In this document: positions 52,401 to 60,180 of the stretch, piece by piece
Layout: each line of letters opens with the position of its first letter
Numbering within the stretch: position 1 is the first letter of the stretch
Assembly (NCBI GenBank): GCA_963402885.1
Contig: OY727097.1
Span: forward strand, 27,459,401 to 27,523,400
Reading direction: 5' to 3'
Length of the DNA stretch: 64,000 nucleotides
Origin: Antedon bifida
Lineage: Eukaryota; Echinodermata; Crinoidea; Comatulida; Antedonidae
Notes under the pieces: model-generated
The model's database searches: none
What the model was told of the DNA's origin: nothing
The model's input: the letters and a program-made list of their open reading frames with translations, nothing else
Made by a program: the position numbers and the translations under genes

Positions 52401-55400
52401 CTATGGGGGGATGTGAGGACCCCAAATAGGCTTTTCGTGACTTCACAATTTCTTTCTGCTGGTCTTCTCCGATCCTCCGTCCGCTATACTTACGTTTACA
52501 TTCTAGGCGTCTTCCACTCCAAACACCACTCTCTCCAGACTTCTCACATCTCCTGACGGCTTCATTCCCTCTTAATTCGTACCCTTCTTCACATGTCACG
52601 TGACAGTCGGTACCAATTGATAATCTTTGGTTTCTGCACTTCAGTATTCCATTCTCCACGTTTGGTGCATCGCACATTATTTCTAAAGAAGCGTGTCATG
52701 TCATTGTTACTATGTATGACTTACTTGCCCCAAGTCTACATCTAGTGTCTTTTTATTTCGATTTTTGTCTGAAAACAAGCTCACGTAGTATACGTATGAA
52801 ACGCCATATGTGCCAAAATATTTATCTTTTTACTAATATTAAGTCAAAACTCCGTCTCAGACTAGGTAAAGTGTAACTTGAGTGGATTTGATGACAATAT
52901 GATAGGATTGTGATGACACAATAATTACGAATGTGGTGATGACGAAGGTGTACAACCTATAGGCCTATTTGTTAATAATGGGCGTCACTTACCAGAGCAC
53001 TGAAGGTGTTGACCTGACCACGATCCATTCGCTTGACACACCCTCTCTACGTCACCACCAACCATTTTATAATTGGTCGCACACCCAAACATGCAGACAT
53101 CGTTAAAAGAATTACCACAATGTTTCGATATCTTGGTAACACCCTCGGCAGTGATCATTGCATCACATGTTACAGCTAGAAAACAAGGGGAAAATGTTTG
53201 GTTGTTTGGAGTTATTCACGAGTTGCAGAGAGACCAGGGAAGAGTTCACTCATCCCTGGTTAGGCCTACTACGGAGTCATTGGAAAGTAAAATTCAGTTG
53301 GTGGTCATTTGAAAAATATGTTGTTAAAGACGTGACAGACTTTATCTGTAAAATAGATGAATATATTAAATTTGTAAAAGAAGAGTCGATCTAAGTTTCG
53401 AGTACTGTATAGGCCTACAGTATTGTCGTTTGAAAGACAACCCATTTTGAACTGTGACGTCTTACCTTGACAGTTATTACGCGAGGTCTTTTGAAAACCT
53501 TCGACACATTGACAATCGCTTTTATCCGTAGAACCAGGATTCAAAGTGTTTGAGTTTGCTGGGCATGTTAGACAAACGTGGTTTCCCCAGATCGATTTAT
53601 AATAACCTAGACTGCAAGCTGTAAGATCAAAACAAAACACATTTTTTTACAAAACGTTTTTACTATGAAGCGATTGTATTAAATGAATATAGGCCTAAAC
53701 CAACGTAACATACACTCAATGAGGTACAAGGTATCAACGTGAATGTACTTACGTAAGCATTCCGTGTGCACTTCGGACCACGTGTAGCCTGGTTTACATG
53801 CACATTGATAGCTTACACTTTCAAGAGCAAATGTACAACTTGAATTGTGTGCTTCGCAACAGTTCCCTCCAGTGCAGAGAAAGTCACAATTACTGTCATC
53901 TACTAGCTCCCAATCTGTTTGATGTTTGATATCTACAGTTTTAAAAAGCAACAAAAGTAATGTTTTCATTGTTTAGGAGAGCATTCTCGTCACATGATTA
54001 TTTGAAAGCCCATTATCATACATTACAATACCAGCCAACACGTGCCAAAACGTGCCAAAACAGTGTTTTTTAAACAAAAAAAAATACCTCACGGTTGTAG
54101 TTTTATGAAAACTTAAGCTCTGTTTACACTATCAAACTAGTTTGACAAAAAAGAGTGATGTGCCCAAATGTGGCAGTGATATGCAACAAAAGTAATGTTT
54201 TCATTGTTTAGGAGAGCATTCTCGTCACATGATTATTTGAAAGCCCATTATCATACATTACAATACCAGCCAACACGTGCCAAAACAGTGTTTTTTAAAC
54301 AAAAAAAAATACCTCACGGTTGTAGTTTTATGAAAACTTAAGCTCTGTTTACACTATCAAACTAGTTTGACAAAAAAGAGTGATGTGCCCAAATGTGGCA
54401 GTGATATGCCCAGAAACAGTAGTGATATGACATCATCATGTCCATATATGGGCACATCACATTTTTTTGTCACATAAAGTTTGAGTGTAGACAGAGCATT
54501 ACCTCCGCGCATTATATTACAGATTCCTCCAAGATCCTCCGAATCATCCAGACGGATCACATGCTCGTCATCACCAGCAACGTCACGAAGCTCTCCATAA
54601 CTGACATTCGTTTTTAAAGCTATTGGAATGATAACGATGCCATCCTTCCTCATCTGCTCAGCGATTCCACGTGGATCTTCTGTGGGATCCGAGAAACCGT
54701 TTGTCAACATCACCAACAACCTGCATGTCAACATGTTTTAGTATGCATCATGTTGTATGAGTAGTAACATTGCCTTCGTTTATAAATGACTGGTAAGTGT
54801 GTTTTTATCATTTTGGTCAAACGGCTGGTTGTGTTCTTACATGTCTTTATTTTTGAGTTTGCCCTTTTTTATCTAAATTAAAATCACGTCAAATGCCTAC
54901 TTTTTTCCATTATTTTTTCATCTTCAGTTTTACCCTTAAGCTCGCCTATAGCACCAGGGAAGAGTTTGCCAGTGAAAAATAGAGAGTAATAGCAGATTAA
55001 CGTGCTTCAACACCTCGAGAGTTTTCCCATGTAAACTCACTCTTCGCTGCTAGCACTATATTTTGTTAACTTTGGTCTATAGTATCTGAGCATATTGGAA
55101 TAATGATGAAAAAATTAAATACCGGATACATATAGATTCGACTTACCTGGTTATGTTCTTCAATTCCTCTTCTGGAAAGATATCGTACGACTTTTCTAGG
55201 ACCGATTTATAACTTGACGTAGGCCTACTCTCGGCCTTGTATGTCACGTTCTTGATAGCATCTTTTAGACTGCAACCTCCTTGCGAGTTTTGAATATAGT
55301 TAATAGGGATGTCAATCTTGTCAGCGTAAGTCATAACTGCTACCTGCGTCTGATTCTTTCGAAAGATGTTTGCAGACTGCTCTACGAAGTCTACTTCGAG

Positions 55401-55613
55401 ATTAAATAAACTCGAATTCACAGTTCCAGAGCTATCAAGTGCATAAATTAAATACATCGGATCAGTTTTGTATCTCTCAAACAAAGTAAACATGCGTTTA
55501 CTTTCTGCAGTGTCAGCAATAATTAGGCCTGCTATTGCATTGAAAGCAATGCATTGTAGAATTATACAACAGGCAAGAAGGATCATTTGATTGTCTGTTT
55601 TGTTGGTGTTCAT
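38393..55613 (-). CDS. SVEP1-like: Secreted mosaic protein: SVEP1/polydom-like with a VWC-VWD-C8-TIL C-terminus
   Basis: Thirty exons join in frame to 2079 codons, mostly through phase-1 introns. In vertebrates SVEP1 is a large extracellular adhesion protein that binds integrin alpha-9/beta-1. Domain order (approximate residues): signal peptide 1-28, VWA 30-228, EGF-like 229-288, GCC2/GCC3-like 289-339, CCP 1-3 340-530, HYR 1-2 531-704, split CCP 4 705-773, unassigned Cys-containing region 774-921, GCC2/GCC3 x3 922-1080, EGF x6 1081-1310, pentraxin 1311-1517, EGF x4 1518-1674, VWC 1675-1738, VWD-C8 1739-2015, TIL 2016-2079. The start is the ATG at 55611-55613, with A at -3 and a following hydrophobic signal core. 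The frame is open further upstream but has no ATG. The order up to pentraxin matches SVEP1. The C-terminus does not: no CCP series follows. Vertebrate BMPER and mucin-like proteins carry the VWC-VWD-TIL set. Confidence 0.85.
39972..40119. mobile_element. MITE family 2 copy
   Basis: The ends aaagctctgtctacac and gtgtagacagagctc are inverted repeats. The copy lies in an intron of the mosaic gene. Confidence 0.75.
40545..40722 (-). mobile_element. tRNA-derived SINE-like sequence
   Basis: On the minus strand an A-box-like TAGCTTGGTTGTTG is followed 30 bases later by a B-box-like GGTTCAATCC. Spacing and sequence suit an RNA polymerase III promoter. A single copy in an intron means boundaries are guesses. 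Confidence 0.45.
40732..41994 (-). CDS. SVEP1-like: Mosaic gene exons 23-25: four EGF domains after pentraxin
   Basis: The exons are 41785-41994, 41313-41450 and 40732-40854. EGF 7 starts DVDQCFISPC, EGF 8 crosses the intron, EGF 9 contains LNGGSC, and EGF 10 (DVNECL...DHQCYNDPGS) is of the complement C1r/s-like calcium-binding type. Confidence 0.8.
41071..41234. mobile_element. MITE family 2 copy
   Basis: The ends taaggtctgtctacacc and gtgtagacagagcttta are inverted repeats. The interior contains 'caaatatggtagtgctatg' twice. Confidence 0.75.
41640..41772. mobile_element. MITE family 2 copy
   Basis: The interior tttatgtgacaacaaatgtg and the end gagtgtagacagagttta identify the family. The left end has lost the first bases of the terminal repeat. 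Confidence 0.7.
42247..44867 (-). CDS. SVEP1-like: Mosaic gene exons 20-22: pentraxin domain
   Basis: The exons are 44603-44867, 44231-44435 and 42247-42397. Hallmarks are FTVSFWMQS, YGTPISYAT, FRHHVCVTWDS (the H-x-C-x-T/S-W pentraxin signature), FVIGQEQDS and a terminal NSYVCH. The intron between exons 21 and 22 holds the 1.43-kb transposon and a MITE. Confidence 0.85.
42609..42748. mobile_element. MITE family 1 copy
   Basis: It runs from aagcttggttaccactagga to gtctctagtggcaaccacg, with the gttgaccaatgacaagcg interior and its inverted partner. It directly neighbours the 1.43-kb TIR element. Confidence 0.75.
42765..44198. mobile_element. 1.43-kb non-autonomous TIR transposon with 7-bp target duplication
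   Basis: Terminal inverted repeats of at least 34 bases begin CATGGATTAAAGAATAGAAG. The target duplication ATTTAAC is perfect (42758-42764 and 44199-44205). No transposase frame is present inside. The CATG start and roughly 31-base TIR recall P-element termini, but that family usually makes 8-bp duplications, so the assignment is a guess. A (ta)n run lies at 43064-43092. Confidence 0.8.
45020..45132. mobile_element. MITE family 3 (CACCCGATTC), short diverged copy
   Basis: The ends acccgattcggctgctgtca and gacagctgtagaatcgggtg are imperfect inverted repeats related to the element at 52051. The right end lies 16 bases from the splice donor of mosaic exon 19. Confidence 0.65.
45149..46458 (-). 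CDS. SVEP1-like: Mosaic gene exons 17-19: six EGF domains
   Basis: The exons are 46210-46458, 45830-45984 and 45149-45434. EGF 2 (DLNECAPG) and EGF 5 (EVNECKQQPC) keep the calcium-binding D/E-x-N/D-E-C start. EGF 3 and EGF 4 are each split across an intron. Six EGFs before the pentraxin domain agree with SVEP1. Confidence 0.85.
45637..45783. mobile_element. MITE family 1 copy
   Basis: It runs from aaagcgtggttcccattaga to gcgtcgctagtgggaaccaagctt. The ends are clear inverted repeats. Confidence 0.75.
46000..46116. mobile_element. MITE family 1 copy (internally deleted)
   Basis: It runs from aaggcgtggttcccactagc to caatagtgggaatcaagctt. The interior is shorter than in other copies. Confidence 0.7.
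46559..47611 (-). CDS. SVEP1-like: Mosaic gene exons 14-16: three GCC2/GCC3 repeats
   Basis: The exons are 47456-47611, 47173-47331 and 46559-46720, one repeat each. Hallmarks are CPVGTFYSDGSC, CPVGTYQSRGRQRRC and CPLGTYQPIRKQSTC. The repeats are joined through phase-1 introns, and this is the SVEP1 position for them. Confidence 0.85.
47672..47816. mobile_element. MITE family 1 copy
   Basis: It runs from aaagcttgattcccactaga to gcgtctctagtaggacc. The interior shares gttgaccattgacaagc and gtgattggtcaaatc. Confidence 0.7.
47999..49305 (-). CDS. SVEP1-like: Mosaic gene exons 10-13: split CCP and an unassigned region
   Basis: Exon 10 (49159-49305) and exon 11 (48904-48963) together encode one CCP (SCSFQEAP...CKQGY...LLWPDCS) split by an intron. 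Exons 12 (48405-48661) and 13 (47999-48185) encode about 148 residues with few cysteines (TRPCPKQGAYQ, DVCYNCS, TSCRKGQ) that I cannot assign to a named domain. SVEP1 has an equivalent linker at this place. Confidence 0.75.
49417..50979 (-). CDS. SVEP1-like: Mosaic gene exons 8-9: two HYR domains
   Basis: Exon 8 (50701-50979) and exon 9 (49417-49659) each encode an immunoglobulin-like HYR (hyalin repeat) domain. Hallmarks are EPPAITNCPPDITV, VTWDKLNVVDNSG, then FPIGRTKV and ARDEKRNQATCSFYVTV, with DSSGNTASCDFYVAV in the second. Paired HYR domains after CCPs are the SVEP1 arrangement. Confidence 0.85.
49905..50125 (+). mobile_element. LINE 3' end with (AATC)n tail
   Basis: A T-rich start, then ggaccccattggaaatgggc and a second small hairpin, leads to 'catcaaataaattc' and a (aatc)n tail at 50102-50128. 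This is a typical CR1-like 3' end. Confidence 0.55.
50370..50662. mobile_element. MITE family 1, nested copies
   Basis: A complete copy (about 50408-50570, aagcttggttcccactagaa to cctagcggaaaccaagctta) lies inside a second one. The halves of the outer copy flank it (gcctggttcccactattga at 50372 and gtatctagtgggaacaagg at 50643). Confidence 0.7.
51121..51388. mobile_element. MITE family 1, two adjoining copies
   Basis: A partial copy starts at 51123 (gcttggttcccactaggacg). A complete one follows at 51230-51388. Both share the ggacgtaacgcaacg interior. Confidence 0.7.
51642..53175 (-). CDS. SVEP1-like: Mosaic gene exons 5-7: three CCP (sushi) domains
   Basis: The exons are 52993-53175, 52494-52682 and 51642-51842, one CCP each. 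Each has four cysteines and the late Trp (GSWSGQHLQC, GVWSGRRLEC, KMWSINNITKC). Exon 7 uses a weak donor, GTTCGT. All boundaries are phase 1. Confidence 0.85.
52044..52297. mobile_element. MITE family 3 with perfect 7-bp target duplication
   Basis: A fold-back element at 52051-52290 with long near-perfect arms starts CACCCGATTCTGTGGCTGTC. It is flanked on both sides by AATTATA (52044-52050 and 52291-52297). Little interior remains between the arms. Confidence 0.8.
53466..53932 (-). CDS. SVEP1-like: Mosaic gene exons 3-4: EGF-like and GCC2/GCC3-like modules
   Basis: Exon 3 (53753-53932) encodes an eight-cysteine EGF-like module ending YQCACKPGYTW. Exon 4 (53466-53618) encodes a cysteine-poor-spacing module (CPANSNTLNPGS, DCQCVEGF) of the ephrin-receptor-like or GCC2/GCC3 type. 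Both are bounded by phase-1 introns, as expected for shuffled extracellular modules. Confidence 0.8.
53950..54409. repeat. 233-bp tandem duplication in mosaic-gene intron 2
   Basis: Two nearly identical copies start at 53950 and 54183. They differ mainly by an extra cgtgccaaaa in the first. Each ends within the left part of a family-2 MITE, so the MITE was in place before the duplication. Identity this high implies a recent event. Confidence 0.85.
54116..54183. mobile_element. MITE family 2, left fragment made by the tandem duplication
   Basis: It contains aagctctgtttacactatc up to gtggcagtgatatgc and then stops at the duplication junction. Confidence 0.75.
54349..54499. mobile_element. MITE family 2 copy abutting a splice donor
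   Basis: It runs from aagctctgtttacactatc to gagtgtagacagagc. Its right end lies within about four bases of the mosaic exon 2 donor, whose intron begins GTAATGCTCTGTC, so the element supplies most of the first intronic bases. Confidence 0.75.
54503..55613 (-). CDS. SVEP1-like: Mosaic gene exons 1-2: signal peptide and VWA domain
   Basis: Exon 1 is 55147-55613 and exon 2 is 54503-54720 (phase 2 to phase 1). A hydrophobic ILLACCIILQCIAFNAIAG signal core precedes the VWA fold. The first metal-site loop reads ALDSSGTV (DxSxT rather than DxSxS). The loop that is usually TDG reads TNGFSD, so metal binding may be weakened. Several NxS/T sites are present. Confidence 0.85.
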
Positions 55614-55779
55614 CTTAGTGCGGCTACTGACCGATTGCTTATGACTCAAATCAAATTTAAGATAGGTTTTATAAACGTTTGTATTTCCTGCTTTTTGTAA
55701 ATTGATTTCCGTGATATTGAGGATCAGAGAACTTGGCAGTGAACTGCTACCACTTGTTCATGATGCAACAAGAAATACT

Positions 55780-56235
55780 GTGCAATAGTACATTTTAATA
55801 GTTTAGTGACTATTGCATCATAATTGGTAGTTCTATCAGGTTTTATCTTGTTTTCTCCCTTGTGCAATAGTATTTTTTGTCTTTAGGATACTTAAGTGGA
55901 TGTTGCATTATATATTTGTAGTTAATTTCTATCAGGTCTTATCTTGTTGTTTTCTCCTTGTGCAATAGTACATTTTATTTATAATACTTAAGTGGCTATT
56001 GCGTTATATTTTGTAGTTCTATTGTATTATCTCGTTTTCTCCTTTGTGCAATAGTATTTTTTTTCTTTAGGATACTTAAGTGGTTATTGCATTATATAGT
56101 TCTATCAGGTCTTATCTTGTTTTTCTCCTTTGTGCAATAGTATTTTTTGTCTTTAGGATACTTAAGTGGCTATTGTATTATATAGTTCTATCAGGTCTTA
56201 TCTTGTTTTCTCCTTTGTGCAATAGTATTTTTTCT
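55780..56235. repeat. ~85-bp imperfect tandem repeat upstream of the mosaic gene
   Basis: About five to six copies contain gtgcaatagtattttttgtc, ctttaggatacttaagtgg and ctattgcattatatagttc. Period is roughly 84-85 bases in the right-hand copies and less regular at the left. It starts about 170 bases 5' of the likely start codon and so lies in or next to the promoter. Confidence 0.75.
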
Positions 56236-57877
56236 TGCCCTAACATGAACTCGAAATAAAAGAAAATTCTCCCCAATATATTAAGGACTAGAACGAAAAA
56301 TAAATCTATATTTTTATACTATAGGCCTACGAGTTTAAAAGAGTTAAACAGAGAAATGAATTTTGGCAAACGGTTTGGTGATTATTGTCACGTAGGCCTA
56401 TATATTGAAAGCTTTATTGTAAGCCTACGTGATATGATCGTTTCTTCCAGATCGTTGTCAAAATCAATCAATCGAATAAAAGTTGTACAAATCCAACTAT
56501 AATTCAAACCGACCTACCCAAACCGACGCGAGTATTTACGACCAAACCGGGATGTAAATCGGATTTTCGATACGGTAATAACACAAGGAAGCAGACCTAA
56601 TAATAATATAATAAAACAATAAGGAAACCATAAGGTGGAGATTCCAAGGCAAGGCGATTACCGGTATAATTAAAACTCTATTCCTCGTGTTATAGGTCTA
56701 CAGTAATTATATTGATAAAGATAACGTATTGGTTACAGTGTTTTCCCTGCGGAAAATAACTTACTGCTTCCTAAGGGAAAATAGCTTCTAGTCCCCAATG
56801 TCATTGGAGCGTTCCGGTGTACTTAAATGTTGCAATCAGCCTAATCACCACATCTAAAAATAGATTTATATTATATTATTTTTTATTTATATCACTAGTG
56901 AATAGGCCTATTTAGTTTTACAATATTTTAGATTATAGGTGGATTGGCCTCTGCGGTTGTATTGGGATATCTTGTCTATAGATTTATAAAGTGGATAATA
57001 TAAATTGTTGACGTTGAAGCAGTATATCAACTTTTCAAACCTACCACCGGTACAGTTAATTGATTGGCAAAACTATAGTTTAATTATGGCATATTAATGA
57101 AGTGAGCCCTCTATAACATCAATTAACTACGTGATAGTTCTATTTTATTAAAGTGAGCCCTCTATAGTTCTGTTTCCAAAACTTTTTCTCGACAATATCG
57201 CACAATTTTACTTTAATTTCAAATCAATTTTAGAAACAAATTTTGAGCACTTCAAATATAAACCTGTGACAGTTGTTTCTCATAGCTATTTATAGCACAC
57301 ATAGACTAGGTACATTCCCCAAATTATTCAATAGCTTATTGTTCTGTTTGTTAATTTTAATAACCTTCATATAAGTGGTGTAGATAAGAAGAAGAGTTTC
57401 ATAACGAGATCGTTTTTGGCAACTGTTACTTTGTTCCAGGGTATTCGGTATCAAAGTAGGCCTATATTTAGTCTTGAACGTGCATGCATGGTCACCTCGT
57501 GTTTCCTCTTGATTCCTGGGTAGTTCTAATATTTACGGCAGGCTAAGAAAGGCAGCGTATTTCAAAATTGTTTTTATTGCTTTGAATGAATTAACGTTAA
57601 CGTCCCCCGGATGTTCAGGCTTACATTCTTGTGACCAGAACGTTGAATTATGGGTTCTGAGCCTCCGTTTTCCCATACCGTTAACGGAAGTGATTCCGGC
57701 AAAAGTACCACATAGTTCCCCAGCCAAGCCACAGTACGTGAAATTTGTCCTTCCCGGATTTCGATGTGACCGACTCTATGCATTTTTCAACTTTATGTTT
57801 AGTTACTTAAGATAATTCACGAACAATTTGACCTCGTTCAAGTCCCATAATGAAGGCGTATAGCCACATCGGATATG
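56236..57877. other. Gene-poor AT-rich region
   Basis: I see no supported gene. The phrase 'gtgagccctctata' occurs twice near 57105 and 57153. A GC-richer stretch at 57590-57780 has open frames on both strands, but none that I recognise and no convincing splice context. Confidence 0.5.
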
Positions 57878-58819
57878 TAGTAGAGTAGAACTAATGAAAA
57901 AAAGGGGCCAACCTCAAAAAAATTGCAACAAAAGGTTTTTCAACGGATTTTGGTAGTATTGGGTGTACTAAATAACAGAAAAAAAGTCTCAAGAATTTTG
58001 ACCACCGGAAAGTGTTTTTTTTTCAAGATGGCCGCCAAAATAGATAAAACGTTAAAATGTCAATACCTCCTAAACTACTTGGTCTATTGATATGATTTTG
58101 GTACCAAAATACTCAGAACATACATATTTATATTTGCCCTAATAGAACATTTTGGCCAAAAATGACCGGAAATGCTATTTCTTGCATGTTTGACCTTTGA
58201 CCTTGATATGTTGTATCTTGGTAACAACTGACCGTAGGGAAACAAATTGTGACTCAAATTGTTCAGAATGTACATATTTACATTTATTGTAATGAGACAT
58301 TTTGTCAAAAAATGGTTAGAAGTAAAGGTTATTGACCTTTAACCTTTATCTATGTAGAATGTCCATATCTCGGCAACTATGTGTGGTAGAGATTTAAAAT
58401 TGGGCTCTAAATACTGAGCATATGCTTATTTATATTTACTCTAATGAAACAGTTTGACAAAAAATGACCAGAAACGACATTTTTTGATGATTGACCTTGA
58501 TATGCTATATTTCGATAATGACTGACTAAGACATACTATTTATGGCTCAATTTGTTCAGAATATAATTATTTTTATTTCGTATAATGGTCTAATCTACCC
58601 ATGGAATTAAGAGCTTTCCTGGGTAACTGTAATATTTATAAAGACTTTTAGAATATGAGTTCAAGTTCAAATTGTTCAGAACATACTGTATACATTCTTA
58701 ATAATAATAGTGAATAAAAAACCCGAAAAGTAAACAAAAACAAATATAATAATAATTTTTAATTTCTAATTACGGTATAGCAGCAGTTGATTGGATATTG
58801 TGCATGTATTTAGTACGGC

Positions 58820-59360
58820 TTCCTAAACAACTTTTTTAACTTCGTCTTCATCATCGTCATCAATCTCTCTATCTACGTTGTTCCATTCTTCTAGTTGACA
58901 CACTCCCCAAACTGAAGTACATGCCAATCCATAGCATCTACAACTGCAACATACAGTTTTACATCCAGTAGTACAGTTACAATGGATGATTTTCAAAAGT
59001 TCTTCTGAAGCAGCAGTTTCAATCGTCATTATTGGCACAAATGTTTTATTAAAAACTTCCCCGACTTGGTAGCATCCATGGTATTATCTTTCTTTATCCA
59101 TTGCATGATTTGATAGTATACTCTAAGACTGTGACATTTTGTAGCAGATGAGGTTGGTGGTAGTAGTTGTTGAGGTTTGATAAATTATTTACCCTCAGCA
59201 ACTTTCTTATTAAACAGCTTGCATCTGTAGCTATTTGGGAAATCCAGTGACTTGGCTCCAAAACGAATAGACATGGCCTTTAATCCAAACTCCTCGATAG
59301 TTTGAAATTTCTGATGCGGTTGAGTGAAACTATCGGCACACATCAGTGTCATATTCTAGG
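58820..59360 (-). pseudogene. Transposon-type protein remnant, C-terminal part (left arm)
   Basis: On the minus strand there are broken stretches: EEFGLKAMSIRFGAKSLDF, then CHSLRVYYQIMQW, then FVPIMTIETAASEELLKIIH. They run into a cysteine-rich HCNCTTGCKTVCCSCRCYGL segment and an acidic tail. This pattern recurs in repetitive genes of many aquatic invertebrates. I do not know a function. Frameshifts make it a relic. Confidence 0.6.
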
Positions 59361-59570
59361 TTACTTTCTATCAATTTATTGATTTATTTGCCTTCCTAAA
59401 GATGTCTTTAGGCTTTGAAGAGTGAGGGTGGAAACGGACTTGATATTTCATTACATCGTCTAGAGAGATTTGTCCTAACTGAATTTGATGGAAAGAAAGA
59501 AGAATTCCTGTCAAGGCATGAGAACAAACACAAATTTATCAACATGCTTTCATATGAGCTATAGAAAAAA

Positions 59571-59823
59571 GAGTGGAGTTGTGGCTTGATGGTTATGATG
59601 CTTGGCTACCACTCCAAGGGTCCTGAGTTCAAGTCCCGTCACATGTCAGGATTTTTTCTAAGGACCAAATTACTCCACTCCCAAAGACTTGTAATAAGAC
59701 TTTGTTTACGTAGAGCATCTTGTGTATATGTTTGTCTTGTGAACCTCTGAGGGTCCCTAATGATCAGCAATAGCTGGATGGATCACCCTCATTAAATATG
59801 GTTTTAAAAAAAACAAAAAAAAC
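59571..59823 (+). mobile_element. tRNA-derived SINE (copy 2, both promoter boxes present)
   Basis: It contains an A-box-like TGGCTTGATGGTTATG, the B box GAGTTCAAGTCCC at about 59625, the family body (gacttgtaataagactttg, tcttgtgaacctctg) and an A-rich tail. It matches the copy at 21636. It is inserted in the centre of the palindrome, so it is younger. Confidence 0.8.
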
Positions 59824-60180
59824 GATGTTGACATTGCTCTGGCAACAGTTGAAGTCTCTGAACATAATACAGTAACTTTGATTGGAGAAGACACGGACTT
59901 ACTGGTACTTTTACTGTATCATGTAAATACAACAAACCGAGAAATGTACTTCAGATTAGACAAAGGAAAAGATGGGCCTACTAGAGTGATTAATGTAACC
60001 AGATTGAAATCTGTTTTAGGATATAAAATCATCCATTGTAACTACTGGATGTATGTTGCAGTTGTAGAAGCTATGGATTGGCATGTACTTCAGTTTGGGG
60101 AGTGTGTCAACTAGAAGAATGGAACAACGTAGATAGAGAGATTGATGACGATGATGAAGACGAAGTTGGAACAGTTGTTT
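59824..60180 (+). pseudogene. Transposon-type protein remnant, middle part (right arm)
   Basis: The plus strand reads IGEDTDLLVLLLYHV, a motif of the same invertebrate repeat-encoded protein. It continues to RVINVTRLKSVLG and then jumps to the cysteine-rich segment, where frameshifts and missing cysteines (HCNY rather than HCNC) show decay. Confidence 0.6.

Noticed and set aside
55614-55649. An N-terminal extension of the mosaic gene beginning at 55649.
   Set aside because: The codon there is TTG and no in-frame ATG exists upstream. The ATG at 55611-55613 has a good context and leads directly into the signal peptide.
57533-57815. Overlapping frames on both strands around 57.6-57.8 kb as a possible exon.
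   Set aside because: The stretch is somewhat GC-richer, but no domain, start context or matching splice partners could be found.
59627-59660. A functional tRNA gene at the A/B-box sequence.
   Set aside because: No full cloverleaf can be drawn, and the same sequence recurs with a SINE body and A-rich tail at 21.6 kb.
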